Positions 16,431-26,428 of a stretch of DNA of 64,000 bases are shown here, piece by piece. The translations under genes were made by a program, and so were the position numbers. Each line of letters starts with the position of its first letter. Position 1 is the first letter of the stretch. The notes under the pieces were generated by a model. That model made no database searches. It saw only the letters and a list, made by a program, of their open reading frames with translations, and was not told where the DNA came from. The DNA comes from Candidatus Eisenbacteria bacterium. Its GTDB lineage: Bacteria > Eisenbacteria > RBG-16-71-46 > JACRLI01. The stretch is taken from assembly GCA_016235265.1 (NCBI GenBank), contig JACRLI010000021.1, positions 1 to 64,000 of the forward strand, read 5' to 3'.

Positions 16431-19061
16431 TCAGGGGACCACCACCAGCCGCCGGGCCGAGCTTCCGCCCTCCCATCCCAATCGCACCCAGTAGATACCC
16501 GCGGCCAGCCTCGCCGTGCCGGGCTCCGACGCGTCCAACCGCACCCGGTGCAGCCCCGCGGGCAGCAGCCCGCCGAACAGGCGGCGCACCTCCCGGCCCG
16601 TCACGTCGTGCAGCGTGACCCGGATCTCGCCCCCGGACGCCAGCCGGAATGCCAGCAACGCCTCCCGGCGCGCGGGGCTTGGACCCAGGCCCAGGATCGC
16701 GGTCTGCCCCGGGGCGGACGGCGTGGCGTCCACCGGCACCGGCAGCGGGATCCACAGAATGCTGGTGAGCCCCTCGACCGTACGCTGTGGCGGCGAGGCG
16801 CTCCGGAACGTGGAGTCCCGCCCGCTGCTGTAGGCGTCGTGCCACGTGATCGCGAACTCGTCCACCGTGCCGCTGGTGTTCAGGAACCCGCCCTCGGTCA
16901 CGCCCAGGAACCAGGGATGCGTGCTCCCCGGGGGCAGGAACGCGGCCGCGCCATCCGACGGCAGGATGTCCTGGTGGAAGATCCAGCTGCGAGTGCCCAG
17001 GTAGGAAATCCCCGGGCGGGTGATCATGCTGTCGGCGTCGCCGGTGCCTCCGAGCGCGCGCCACCAGTCGGGTGCGGCCGGATTGCCGCCCGTTCCGTAG
17101 CGGACCGAGAGGTCCTGGTCCGCGAAGTCGTGGGTGTAGCGGATGCGCAGCGTCGCCACCGGGTCCGCGGCCGGCATCCGTGCGCGGAGCACCGGCGAGA
17201 GGTGCTCCCCGCCCAGCGCGTCAACCCAGGCCAGCCGGTAGAACCAGGTCGCACCGGCCACCACGCCGGTGTCGTTCCATGCGTAGCCGGTCCGATTGTC
17301 GGAGAGGAGGTGCACCGAGTCGCCGGGAGCCGCGGGCACCCCCACGGAGGGCAGCATCACCGCGTTCCGCCGCACGAACGCCGACGCCGAGTCGGTGGAG
17401 CGGTACACGTGGAAGCCCGCCACCCCCACCTCGCGCTGCGTGAACCAGCGGAGCAGAATCGAGTGGCAGCCGCCGCGCGGCAGGGCCCGGAGCTGGACCA
17501 GCTGGGTCTGTCCCGGCGACGCCGCCTCCAGCACCGCGGCGTACGCGTCCAGCTCGCCGTGGCCCCACGCCCGGCTCCAGCCGGGGTCCGGGTGCCCCGG
17601 GCCGGCGAATGGATCGCCCGGAACTCCCTTGTGCTCCGAGCTGAAGCGCAGGATCTCCATCGCGCGCGCGGCGCGCAGCGCGGGATTGGCCTGCAGCATC
17701 AGCGCCAGTGCGCCGGCCACGTGCGGCGCCGCCATGCTGGTGCCGTTCATCTGCACGTAGCGCGTGCCGTCGGTGGCGGGGTTCCCGTCGGCGGACAGGA
17801 TCCCGCTGCCCGGGGCCGTCACCAGGGGCTTCAGCTCGTCCCGATGGTCCGTGTCGGCGTCGTCCGGGCGGGGGCCCTGGTTCGAGTACAGCGTGTCCAC
17901 CTGGTCGTCGTCGCGGCGCGTGGTGTTCCGGTCGTTCAGCGCGGCCACCGCGACGGCGCTGTCGGCGGACGCCGGGGAGGGCACGAACCCGGCGCGGTGG
18001 TCGTTGCCCATCGCAACCACCGAGAGGATGCCCCACTGGGCGGCGGTATTCAGGGCCTGCGCGTCCACGTCGTTGCCGTCCGAGTTGTCCGGGCCGGCCA
18101 GGCTCAGGTTCATGACCTGCACCCCCCGCCACTCGGGGTGCGCGAGACCCAGCCACAGCGTGTCGCGCTTGGTGATCAGCCAGTCCACCGCGTCGAGGAC
18201 CCCGAAGCCCACGCCGGCGTCGGTGAGGACCTTGCAGTCCACGAAGCGCGCGCCCGGCGCCATGCCCTGGCACACGTGCGCCGGCCCGCCGGTGCCCAGG
18301 GCGATCCCGGCGACGTGCGTGCCGTGGAAACCGGCGCCGTGGTCCTGTGGATTCACGTCGGGAACATCGAGCGTGGAATCTCCCAGCGAGAAGTCCCCGC
18401 CCCCGAGGCACCGTCCACGGAGGGACTCGTGCCCCGGATAGCCGGGGTTCACGACGTCGGCGGTGTCGTTGATGCCGGTGTCCAGGAAGGCCACCACCAC
18501 ACCGTGGCCGTCGAGCCCGAGGTCCTTCCACACCGAGGGAAACAGGGTCCCGTCATCCGTGTCGCGCGCCCTCGCGCCCCGCGCCGACACGTCCAGGCTG
18601 GGGTACAACGCCTGGATCGTCTCCACGCGCCACACGCCCGGCAGGGCCCGCACCGCCGCGATCTGCGGATACGTGGCGGCGATGCGCAGGCAATCGAACC
18701 ATCGGTACGTGTGGGTGACGCGCGCGCCGGTGGCGTTCACCGCCGCCACGTCCACCGCCCCGGGATGCCCGGTGTAGCGCACGTACGCGCCGAACGTGGT
18801 GAGCCCGCCCACCACGCCGACCTGGAAGCGAAGCCGGCCGTGGGTGGGATCGTTGGCGGTATAGGCGGCGGCGAGGCCCCCGGTGTCCACGGCGGCGAAA
18901 CGGTCGTCAATGCCGTTGCCGTCGTCGTCCCACACCCACGGGCTGCCCACGGGGCCCAAACCCTTGGCCCGCGAGGGTGCGCCCGCAGCGAACAGGCCGC
19001 ACAGCGCGATTCCCGCCGCGAGGATGAACGTGGCCGCTGGCCGGAGTCTGAGTGGTGTCAT
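16431..19061 (-). CDS. Secreted subtilisin-like serine protease (S8) with FlgD-like tail, copy A
   Basis: The 876-residue product has a signal peptide (AATFILAAGIALCGLFAAGA) and then an acidic, Ca-loop-like segment (WVWDDDGNGIDDR). An inhibitor-like propeptide follows. The S8 triad is clear: Asp in VVVAFLDTGINDTADVV (about residue 195), His in GFHGTHVAGIALG (about 245) and Ser in NGTSMAAPHVAGALALM (about 440). The C-terminal 300 residues include fibronectin-like beta regions and a FlgD/Por-type tail (VTLHDVTGREVRRLFGG, AGIYWVRLGW). ATG 19061 has GGAG 9 bases upstream. It lies 93 bases downstream of the MalT/SARP regulator on the same strand and may be co-transcribed with it. It is paralogous along its length to the protease at 22830. 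Confidence 0.9.
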   Translation of the reverse strand: MTPLRLRPAATFILAAGIALCGLFAAGAPSRAKGLGPVGSPWVWDDDGNGIDDRFAAVDTGGLAAAYTANDPTHGRLRFQVGVVGGLTTFGAYVRYTGHPGAVDVAAVNATGARVTHTYRWFDCLRIAATYPQIAAVRALPGVWRVETIQALYPSLDVSARGARARDTDDGTLFPSVWKDLGLDGHGVVVAFLDTGINDTADVVNPGYPGHESLRGRCLGGGDFSLGDSTLDVPDVNPQDHGAGFHGTHVAGIALGTGGPAHVCQGMAPGARFVDCKVLTDAGVGFGVLDAVDWLITKRDTLWLGLAHPEWRGVQVMNLSLAGPDNSDGNDVDAQALNTAAQWGILSVVAMGNDHRAGFVPSPASADSAVAVAALNDRNTTRRDDDQVDTLYSNQGPRPDDADTDHRDELKPLVTAPGSGILSADGNPATDGTRYVQMNGTSMAAPHVAGALALMLQANPALRAARAMEILRFSSEHKGVPGDPFAGPGHPDPGWSRAWGHGELDAYAAVLEAASPGQTQLVQLRALPRGGCHSILLRWFTQREVGVAGFHVYRSTDSASAFVRRNAVMLPSVGVPAAPGDSVHLLSDNRTGYAWNDTGVVAGATWFYRLAWVDALGGEHLSPVLRARMPAADPVATLRIRYTHDFADQDLSVRYGTGGNPAAPDWWRALGGTGDADSMITRPGISYLGTRSWIFHQDILPSDGAAAFLPPGSTHPWFLGVTEGGFLNTSGTVDEFAITWHDAYSSGRDSTFRSASPPQRTVEGLTSILWIPLPVPVDATPSAPGQTAILGLGPSPARREALLAFRLASGGEIRVTLHDVTGREVRRLFGGLLPAGLHRVRLDASEPGTARLAAGIYWVRLGWEGGSSARRLVVVP

Positions 19062-19154
19062 GGCACTTTGCTCCATGGAAGCATCCTGGATGCGGCGCGC
19101 TGAATCATTCCTGAGACCGAGCCCGCGCGTCGCCCACAACTTCAAGGACCACCG

Positions 19155-22100
19155 TCAGTTGACACTTTCCTTCTGGCGCGCCCGCAGCCGGGCGACCAAC
19201 CGGAGCGTGGAGGGCTCCGGGACCAGGTTGAATTCGCTCCGGAGGAGGTCGAGGAAGCTGCGGTGCTCGGCCCACAGCCGCGTGAACTCCCCGCGCTGCG
19301 CGAGGATCTCCAGCAGTTCGCGGTGCGCCGCCTCGTCCGCGGGGTCCAGCTCCAGCGCGTCGCGCAGCCAGCGTTCGGCCTCTTCCGGGCGCTGCGCGCC
19401 GCGTTCCTCGGCCGCCAGTTCCAGGAGGGCGCGGCGGTGGATGCGCGCGAGGCGCTCCCTCTCGGCCACCACCCACGCGGAATCCCATCCTTCCAGGAAC
19501 TCGCCCCGCCAGGCGGTGACAAGTTCCACCGCCGCCCCGGGGCGGCCCGTTCCGGATGCGGAGCGGGCGCCTTCGGGCAGCTCGAACCGCCGCACCAGGT
19601 CCAGGTCCGTCCGCAGTTCCAGCGCCGCGGACAGGCGCACCCGATCGCGGTCGCGCTCCACCACCTCCGCCCCGGGAACCGCGCCGCGCACCGCCTCGCG
19701 CACGTAGCTGAGGGTCAGGCTCAGGCTTCGCCGCGCCTCCGCGGTGGAGGCCTGGGGCCACAACATATTCTGCAGTCGCTCGCGAGTCTCCCCGGCCGGG
19801 CCCCGCAGCGCGAGATACGCCATCAACTCGGCGGCCCGCTCGGTCCGGAAGGCGCGCAGGGGAAGACGCTCGCCGAGCACGCGCACCTCGAGCGGTCCGA
19901 GCAGCCTCACTTCCAGCGCCGTCCCGCCGCGCCGCGACGGAGACAACCCGAGGCGCTTCTCCAGGGCACGCTGGGCGCGCAAGGCGTCGCGCGCGGTCGG
20001 ACCGCCTTCGGCGGCCCAGCGCCGGAGCAGGCCCAGGCAGCGTTCGTCGCCCCAGTCGGCGAGGCTCGCCGCGGCATCGGGCCGCGGACGCCGCCGCCCC
20101 TGGAAGCGACTGTCGAGGACCGGCCAGAACCGCTCCGGGTGGCGCGCGAACAGCGGTGAGAGCCACTCGGCCCCGCCCCGGGCCCAGCACTCGGCATGCA
20201 GTTCGGGGGCCTGCTCCGCGGCTTCCGCGGTGATCTGCTCGTACCGCTCGCGCCCACAGATCGCCAGGGCGCGCGCGGCGGCGCGCACCGCGCCGTCCGC
20301 CTCCCCGGCGCGCCACAGCGCTTCCGCCAGGGCCAGGCCCGCGGCGGCCTGGATGTGCCGCAACCCGCCCGCGACCGCTTCGCGCAGCAGCGCGCGCAGC
20401 AGCGTCGCCGCCCTCGTGGCGCGCCCTTCCGAGAGCCAGGCCCGCGCCTCCAGCAGCTTCAGGTCGAACCACAGCGAACCCCGCCCGCCACGCAGCGCGC
20501 GCAGTCCCTCGCCGGAAAGCTCGCGCGCCCGCTCGGCTTCCCCGCGCGCCAGGGCCACCTGTGCCCGCAGCAGCAGCAGTCCCACGCCAACGGACTGGTG
20601 CGCAAGGTCCCCGCCGCGGCCGGCCAGGTCGGTGGCCAGGCTCGTGGCCGTGGCCAGGTTGCCCGACCGGCGCTCCACCTCGGCGCGCGCCAGCATCACG
20701 GTGGCCTGCTGCAGCGGGCTGCCGCCGTCCGCCACCAGCGACTCCCCTTCCACCACCGACTCCCTGGCGCGGTCCATCTCCCCCAGCTCCAGTCGCAGCA
20801 GCGCCAGGTTGGCCAGGTGCAGCGCCCTCCGCCGCGAGTGCCGCACTTCGGGCCGCTTGAGGCAGTTCTCGAACAGGGCCCGCGCCTCCAGGAAGCGGCC
20901 CATGGCGCAGTAGGTCAGCGCCAGGTTGTGCTCCGCGGCGGGCTCGAGTTCGGGATCCGGGTGGTCCGTGAGGAGCGCCCTCAACTCGCACAGTGCCCGC
21001 TCCGTTTCCCGGTAGCGCCCGAGGTAGAACAGCGCCCCACCCACGAGTTGCAGCGCCCGCGCGCGAACCCCGGGGCGCAGTCGTGCGCGCGCGCCCAGCA
21101 GACCGCGGCCCGTGCGCAGCGCCCGGGCGGCGTCGCCCGCGGCGTTGCACACGCGGGCGGAGCCCAGCGCCGCCTCCGCCGCCAGGCTGGCGTCCCCGGT
21201 GGAGGCGGCGCGACGGGTCACTGCGCCGAAGTCGGACCGCGCTCCGGCGAAGTCGCCCAGGATGCGCCGGTTCTCGCCGCGCAGGAAGAGCAGCCGCGGG
21301 TCCGCGTCGAATGCCCCGCGCGGAAGAGTGTCGAGCAGCCCTCCGAGCTGGCTGTAGCGGCCGTGCGACAGGAACCACGCGCCGTTCTCCGCGAGCCAGC
21401 GCGCCACGCGCGCCGGGTCGGGGATCCGGCGCCACTGTTCCAGACCCTGCGCGGGATCGCCCCGCAGCAGGCGTTCGCCCAGCTCTTCCAGCAGCCGTGC
21501 CCGCTCCGTCGGGGACAACTCTTCCCGGGCCCGCTCCTCCAGGAACTCCCGGAACAGCGGGTGGAGCCGGAACTCGCGCCCGCCGCGCCCCGCCCCGGCG
21601 GTCAGCAGGTTGCGCCGCACCAGCGAGCACAGCAGCTGCAAGCCGTCGTGCGCCTTCCACGCCAGCTCCGCCAGCTCGTCGGTTACGGTCTCGAGCGAGG
21701 CGATGCGCAGCAGGAAGCGCTGCTCGCGCTCCGGGAGACACCGGAACAGTTCCGCCTCGTAGAACTCCGCCAGTCCGCCCGGGCTGCGCCCGAGTTCCTC
21801 GAGGGTCTCCTGCACGCTGCTCAGGCCGCCGGAGAGCCGCACCCGCTCCGCGGTCCAGCGCACCCCGGCGACCCATCCGTCGGTGCGCCGGAACACCAGG
21901 TCGGTGTCGGCGGTCTTCATGTCCAACCCGAGGCGGCCGCGGCACAGCTCGTCCACCTCGTCGCGCCGGAATCTCAAGTCGGTGTTGCGCAGCTCGAAGA
22001 CATGTCCGCGCGCCCGCCACAGCGGCACGGGCAGCGGGGGCTCGTTCCGAGCGCCGAGGACCAGGTGCAGGTGCGGAGGCGCCAGGTCCACGAATGCCGC

Positions 22101-22556
22101 CAGGAAGCGCGGCACGAACGGGCTGCCGCGCAGCAGGTGGGCGTCATCGACGATGAGGTAACAGTCCCGCCGGGCACAGCGGGAGAGGATGTCCACAAAC
22201 GCGCCGGCCGCCCCGGCGGCATCGGCGTGCGGGGCGGGATGCTCCGCCAGGAACCGGTGCAGCGGATGGCGCGCCGTGCGGAAGCGGGCCCCCACGGCCT
22301 CGCACAGCAGGTGCAGGAAGATCTCCAGGTCGGCGTCGCGCTCGGTGAGGGAGTACCACACCGCCGTGCCGGGGCAACCCGCGTGGAACTGCGCGAGGAG
22401 CGTGGTCTTGCCGTACCCGGCGTCCGCCGAGAGCAGCACCAGGCGGTGCGTGGCCGCCGCGCGCAGCGCGGACAGCAGCCGGCGCCGGGGCAGGATGTCG
22501 GGCCGCAGAGCCGGCGGCCGCAATTGCGAGGTGAGCACCAGATGTGGATCTGCCAT
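19155..22556 (-). CDS. Large MalT/SARP-type transcriptional activator (NTPase-TPR-wHTH-BTAD)
   Basis: The 1133-residue protein begins with a MalT-like STAND NTPase: Walker A ADAGYGKTT at 44-52 and Walker B YLIVDDAH at 133-140. A winged-helix lid (ELAWKAHDGLQLLCSLVRRN) and a long TPR-like helical array (about residues 400-870) follow. The C-terminus, from about 878, has a SARP-type winged helix (LLGPLEVRVLGERLPL, LQNMLWPQ) and a bacterial transcriptional activation domain (AWRGEFLEGWDSAWV, LRSEFNLVPEPST). This reverses the order of AfsR, which has the SARP part first. Such proteins are ATP-dependent switches that oligomerise on a ligand and activate nearby genes. It sits between two subtilase genes. 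ATG 22556 lies about 60 bases after a good promoter. Confidence 0.88.
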   Translation of the reverse strand: MADPHLVLTSQLRPPALRPDILPRRRLLSALRAAATHRLVLLSADAGYGKTTLLAQFHAGCPGTAVWYSLTERDADLEIFLHLLCEAVGARFRTARHPLHRFLAEHPAPHADAAGAAGAFVDILSRCARRDCYLIVDDAHLLRGSPFVPRFLAAFVDLAPPHLHLVLGARNEPPLPVPLWRARGHVFELRNTDLRFRRDEVDELCRGRLGLDMKTADTDLVFRRTDGWVAGVRWTAERVRLSGGLSSVQETLEELGRSPGGLAEFYEAELFRCLPEREQRFLLRIASLETVTDELAELAWKAHDGLQLLCSLVRRNLLTAGAGRGGREFRLHPLFREFLEERAREELSPTERARLLEELGERLLRGDPAQGLEQWRRIPDPARVARWLAENGAWFLSHGRYSQLGGLLDTLPRGAFDADPRLLFLRGENRRILGDFAGARSDFGAVTRRAASTGDASLAAEAALGSARVCNAAGDAARALRTGRGLLGARARLRPGVRARALQLVGGALFYLGRYRETERALCELRALLTDHPDPELEPAAEHNLALTYCAMGRFLEARALFENCLKRPEVRHSRRRALHLANLALLRLELGEMDRARESVVEGESLVADGGSPLQQATVMLARAEVERRSGNLATATSLATDLAGRGGDLAHQSVGVGLLLLRAQVALARGEAERARELSGEGLRALRGGRGSLWFDLKLLEARAWLSEGRATRAATLLRALLREAVAGGLRHIQAAAGLALAEALWRAGEADGAVRAAARALAICGRERYEQITAEAAEQAPELHAECWARGGAEWLSPLFARHPERFWPVLDSRFQGRRRPRPDAAASLADWGDERCLGLLRRWAAEGGPTARDALRAQRALEKRLGLSPSRRGGTALEVRLLGPLEVRVLGERLPLRAFRTERAAELMAYLALRGPAGETRERLQNMLWPQASTAEARRSLSLTLSYVREAVRGAVPGAEVVERDRDRVRLSAALELRTDLDLVRRFELPEGARSASGTGRPGAAVELVTAWRGEFLEGWDSAWVVAERERLARIHRRALLELAAEERGAQRPEEAERWLRDALELDPADEAAHRELLEILAQRGEFTRLWAEHRSFLDLLRSEFNLVPEPSTLRLVARLRARQKESVN

Positions 22557-22624
22557 GGCACCCTGTTCCGGGGGGCGGGCGCGAACGCATGCACCTGCCG
22601 GTTGCGGCCTGCTTTCGAGCTATT

Positions 22625-22653
22625 AGTATACGCCCTCTCCCGGACTCTCTCAA
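22625..22653 (-). promoter_or_regulatory. Promoter of the MalT/SARP regulator gene
   Basis: On the minus strand TTGAGA (22648-22653) and TATACT (22625-22630) have a 17-base spacer. It stands out as an A+T-rich patch in the divergent region 22557-22829. No comparable plus-strand promoter for the divergent subtilase was found, which fits a need for an activator there. Confidence 0.7.
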
Positions 22654-22829
22654 CTCACTGCTAATCCCTGCGGCACAAGGGGTTCCGGGCGTCGGGAAGG
22701 CCCCCGATCAGGGCTCGCTCAGCGCTCCCGGCGCACCATCGCTCCACGAAGCCGAATCCGGCGGCGTTGGCCGCCCGGCTGCCGGCGGCAGCCGCCGCAC
22801 ACACCCCTAGCCTCGGAGGAGCCACGGTG

Positions 22830-25800
22830 ATGGCAAAGATGATCCGAACTGTCGCGGCCACGCTCTTGCTCGCGCTCGCGTGCTGCGCGGCCTCGACCCG
22901 GGCGGCCACCTGGATGTGGGACCAGGACGGCAACCGCATCGACGACCGCATCGAAGCGGTACAGGCGCACGGCCTCACCGCCGCGCACGTCAACGGCGAT
23001 CTTGCCGGCAAGCTCATCCTGTTCGTGTACCCGGAGACCAACCCGCTGAGCTTCGGCGTGTACGTGGCTTATGACCACAGCCCCACCGACGATGACGTGG
23101 CCCGCCTGCTCGCCACCGGCGCCCGCCTGCTGTGGCGGCCCCGGTACATCGACTACCTGCGGGCCCAGGCCAGCTACGCGCAGGTCCAGGCCCTGGCGGC
23201 CTCGGCCGGCGTGCGCCGGGTGGAGGCGTGGCAGGTGATGTATCCCTTGAACGACAACGCCACACGCACCCTGCGCGCCCGCGACGGCCACGGCGGGGTC
23301 GGCACGCCGATGTTCCCGTCCGTGTGGAGGGACCTCGCGATCACCGGCCGGGGCGTGGTCGTGGGCATCATCGATACCGGTGTGAACGATTCCCCGGACG
23401 GCATGTACCCGGGCCACGAATCGCTGCGCGGCAAGTTCCTCGGTGGCGGGGACTTTTCAAACCCAGACGCCGCGCTGAACACGTCTCCGGATTCCAGCTC
23501 CAACCCCCGAAACGCCGCGGACGCCGAGGGCAGCTACCACGCGACACACGTCGCCGGGACCGCGATCGGCAGCGGCGGCCCGGACGGCATCCGTGGAGCG
23601 GAGGATCCCGGCAGGTATGCCGGCATGGCGCCGGACGCCCGCCTGGTGGACTGCAAGGCGCTGACCGATGCCGGCCTCGGTGGCGGTGCCGCGGAGGCGC
23701 TGGAGTGGTGCATCGCGCACCGCGACACGTACTGGAACGTCACCAACCCGGACGCGGTCTACCGGGGGGTGCAGGTGGTCAACATGAGCCTGGGTGGCTC
23801 CACCAACTCCGACGGCACGGACGCCGACGCGGCGGCGGTCAACGCGGCCGTGCGGGCGGGCATCGCGGTGTGCGTGGCGACCGGCAACGACGGCAACACC
23901 CACTACATCCCCAGCCCCTGCTCCGCGGACCTGGGCATCGCCGTCGGCGCCCTCGAGGACGCCAACACCCTGGCGCACGGCGACGACATCGTCGCCGGCT
24001 ACTCCAACGAGGGGCCGCGCCTGGACGACGGCGACACCGACCACGCGGACGAGATGAAGCCCACGGTGCTGGGTTCGGGCTCGGACGTGATGTCGGCCCT
24101 GGGGGACCCCACCACCGACGGGACGCGCTACCACAACATCAACGGCACCAGCATGGCGACACCGACCGTGGCCGGCCTGTGCGCGCTGATTCTCCAGGCC
24201 AACCCGGGCCTCTCGCCCCTGGAGGTGCGTGCCATCCTGCAGAACACCGCCGAGCACCGCACCGACCACGGACAGCAGCCGCCGTCGTCCGCGGACTCGT
24301 TCCACGTGGACCCCAACTACCACCCGTCGTGGGGCTGGGGTGAGCCCGACGCCTATTCGGCGGTGAAGGAGGCGCTGGACAACAACACCACCCAGGTGGT
24401 GCTCGAGGGAACGTCCTCGGTCGTCACGGTCGGCGGTCACCTGGAAGTGGGCCTCACCTGGGCCACTCAGCGCGAGGTCGGGGTGCGGCGCTTCGACGTG
24501 TGGCGGGCGCCGGACCTGGGCGGTGTCCCGGGGGCCTTCTCCCCGGTGAGCGCGCCGGACGTGGTGCCGCAGGGCCACGCGGCAATCGAGCGCACCGCCA
24601 ACCGCACGGTGTACCACTGGACCGACACGGACCCCTCCCTCATCCCCGGGGTGCCCCTGTGGTACCAGGTCCGCTGGACCGACACGCAGGGACGGGAGCA
24701 CGGTGAGCCCGCGTTCCCGGTCCAGACCGATGCCCGCCCGGTGCGCGCGCGCGTGAGCTGGAGCATCACCCACAACGCGATCGACAACGACATCACGGCG
24801 GTCTTCGGTTCGGGGACGAACCCGCTGCGGCCGTTCCTGGTCCGGCCGGCCGGCGGCTCCGGCGCGGCGGACTCCTCGCGGGTGGTGGTGCCGGTGGGCT
24901 TCGGCAGCATGACCCAGTACTGGTTCCACGCCGACCTGACCGACGAGGACATGGCGCAGGGCTACCTGCCGCCCTCGCCCGCCAATCCCTGGTTCCTGTG
25001 GGCACTCGAGAAGGGCTACGTGAACACCGAGGGCATCGTGGACAGTTTCTCGGTGACCACCTACTCGGGCTCCGACGCCACCGTGTACCGGGGTGCTGAC
25101 CCTGAACCACGCGCCGGTGCTCGATCCCATCGGAGGCCGCACGGTGCCGGAGGGCATCGCCCTCGGCTTCACCGTGAGCGCCACCAGCCCGGACAGTCTG
25201 CCCCTGACCTATGCCGCGACCCCGCTGCCGCTGGGCGCGACATTCAACCCCGCCACCCGGGCGTTCACGTGGACCCCGGCATACGGACAGGCGGGCACCT
25301 ATGCCGTCACGTTCCGCGCCACCGACACGGCGGCGGGGGCGGACAGCGAGGTGGTCACGCTCACCGTCCCGACCCGGGCGCCCGGCAGCAACACGCCCCC
25401 GGCCCTGGACCCGATCACGGACCGGACCGTGCGCATCGAAACAAACCTGCAGATCGCGGTCGTGGCGCACGACCGGGAGGGCGGCACGCTGACCTACTCG
25501 GCCACGTCCCTCCCGCCGGGCGCGAGCTTCGACACGCACCGGCAGGTCTTCTCGTGGCTGCCGCACTCGGGGTCCGAGGGGATCTACCGCACGGTCTTCC
25601 ACGTGGCCGACGCGCAGGGCCAGGCGGATTCACAGTCGGTGCTCCTCAAGGTGACCCCCGGCTCGGCCAAGCTGCCCCCGCAGGGGGAGTGCGCACCGGA
25701 GAGCACCCAGTTCGCGGGCACCATCGGGATTGACGTGCAGGGCCTGAACAACGTGGCCACCTTCCACACCTTCACCGTGCCGCCGGACGCGCAGATGGTC

Positions 25801-26334
25801 CAGGGCACCCTGACCTGGACCGGCGGCCCGGTCATTGACCTGGACCTGTACCTGGTGGACTCGAGCGGCAACGTGGTCACCAGCGGTGCGACTGCGACCG
25901 ACGACCCCGAGGTGGCGACGGCGCTCAACCTGGTGCCGGGCACCTACCGTTGGAAGGTGGTGTCATTCTACAATCCGAACCCCACCGAGGGCTACACGGT
26001 GACCGGCGTGGTGTGCCGGCGCGGCCCGACGGCCGTCGGGGGGCCCCGCGCGGGGCTGGAATTCGCCCTGCACCCGGGCGAGCCGAACCCGTTCCGCGCC
26101 CGTTCGCTGGTCCGCTTCAGCCTCCCGAACGCGGCCCCGGTTCAGCTGCGGGTGTTCGACGTGGCCGGGCGGCGGGTGCGCACGCTCGTGGACGCGTCGC
26201 TCCGCGCGGGCGAGCACCAGGAGTCCTGGGATGGGCGCAGCGACGCCGGGGCGCAGATGGGCTCCGGGGTGTACTTCTACCGTCTCTCCACGCCCCAGGG
26301 CGTCCAAACGCGAAAGACCATGTTGATTCGCTGA
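22830..26334 (+). CDS. Secreted subtilisin-like protease (S8), copy B, with a one-base frameshift
   Basis: The signal peptide (IRTVAATLLLALACCAAS) is followed by WMWDQDGNRIDDR, as in copy A. The S8 triad is intact: GIIDTGVND (about residue 180), YHATHVAG (about 237) and NGTSMATPTVAG (about 440). At 25090-25093 a run of four G shifts the frame by one. Dropping one G restores TVYRVLTLNHAPVLDPIGG and gives about 1167 residues. The downstream frame holds two cadherin-like repeats (APVLDPIGGRTVPEG and a second copy), a PPC-like domain (VIDLDLYLVDSSGNVV) and a FlgD-like tail (SWDGRSDAGAQMGSGVYFY). Without correction the first part would stop at 25733 with junk after residue ~754. GGAGGA serves GTG 22827 or ATG 22830. 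Sequencing error and real mutation are both possible. Confidence 0.85.
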
Positions 26335-26359
26335 TCGGTCGCGCAGGACGCCCTTTCAC

Positions 26360-26402
26360 GCACGAAGGGCCCGGGGCATCCCGGCCCCGGGCCCGTTCGT
26401 GC
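26360..26402. terminator. Strong stem-loop between convergent genes
   Basis: A stem of about 17 base pairs (GCACGAAGGGCCCGGGG with CCCCGGGCCCGTTCGTGC, one bulged base) encloses an 8-base loop. It lies 25 bases past the subtilase stop and 26 bases past the stop of the convergent barrel gene, so it can end both transcripts. Confidence 0.75.
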
Positions 26403-26428
26403 ATCGTTCCCGCGGAGCGACGGCGAGC

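Noticed and set aside
16386..19103. A 905-codon plus-strand frame opposite the first subtilase
   Set aside because: Shadow of the S8 protease; no domains, composition driven by G+C-rich codons.
20196..22664. An 822-codon plus-strand frame opposite the MalT/SARP regulator
   Set aside because: Gln/Arg/His-rich antisense shadow without motifs.
25093..26334. Treating the region as a separate gene starting at a GTG
   Set aside because: There is no ribosome-binding site, and the two frames join seamlessly when one G is removed; the region is the C-terminus of the subtilase.
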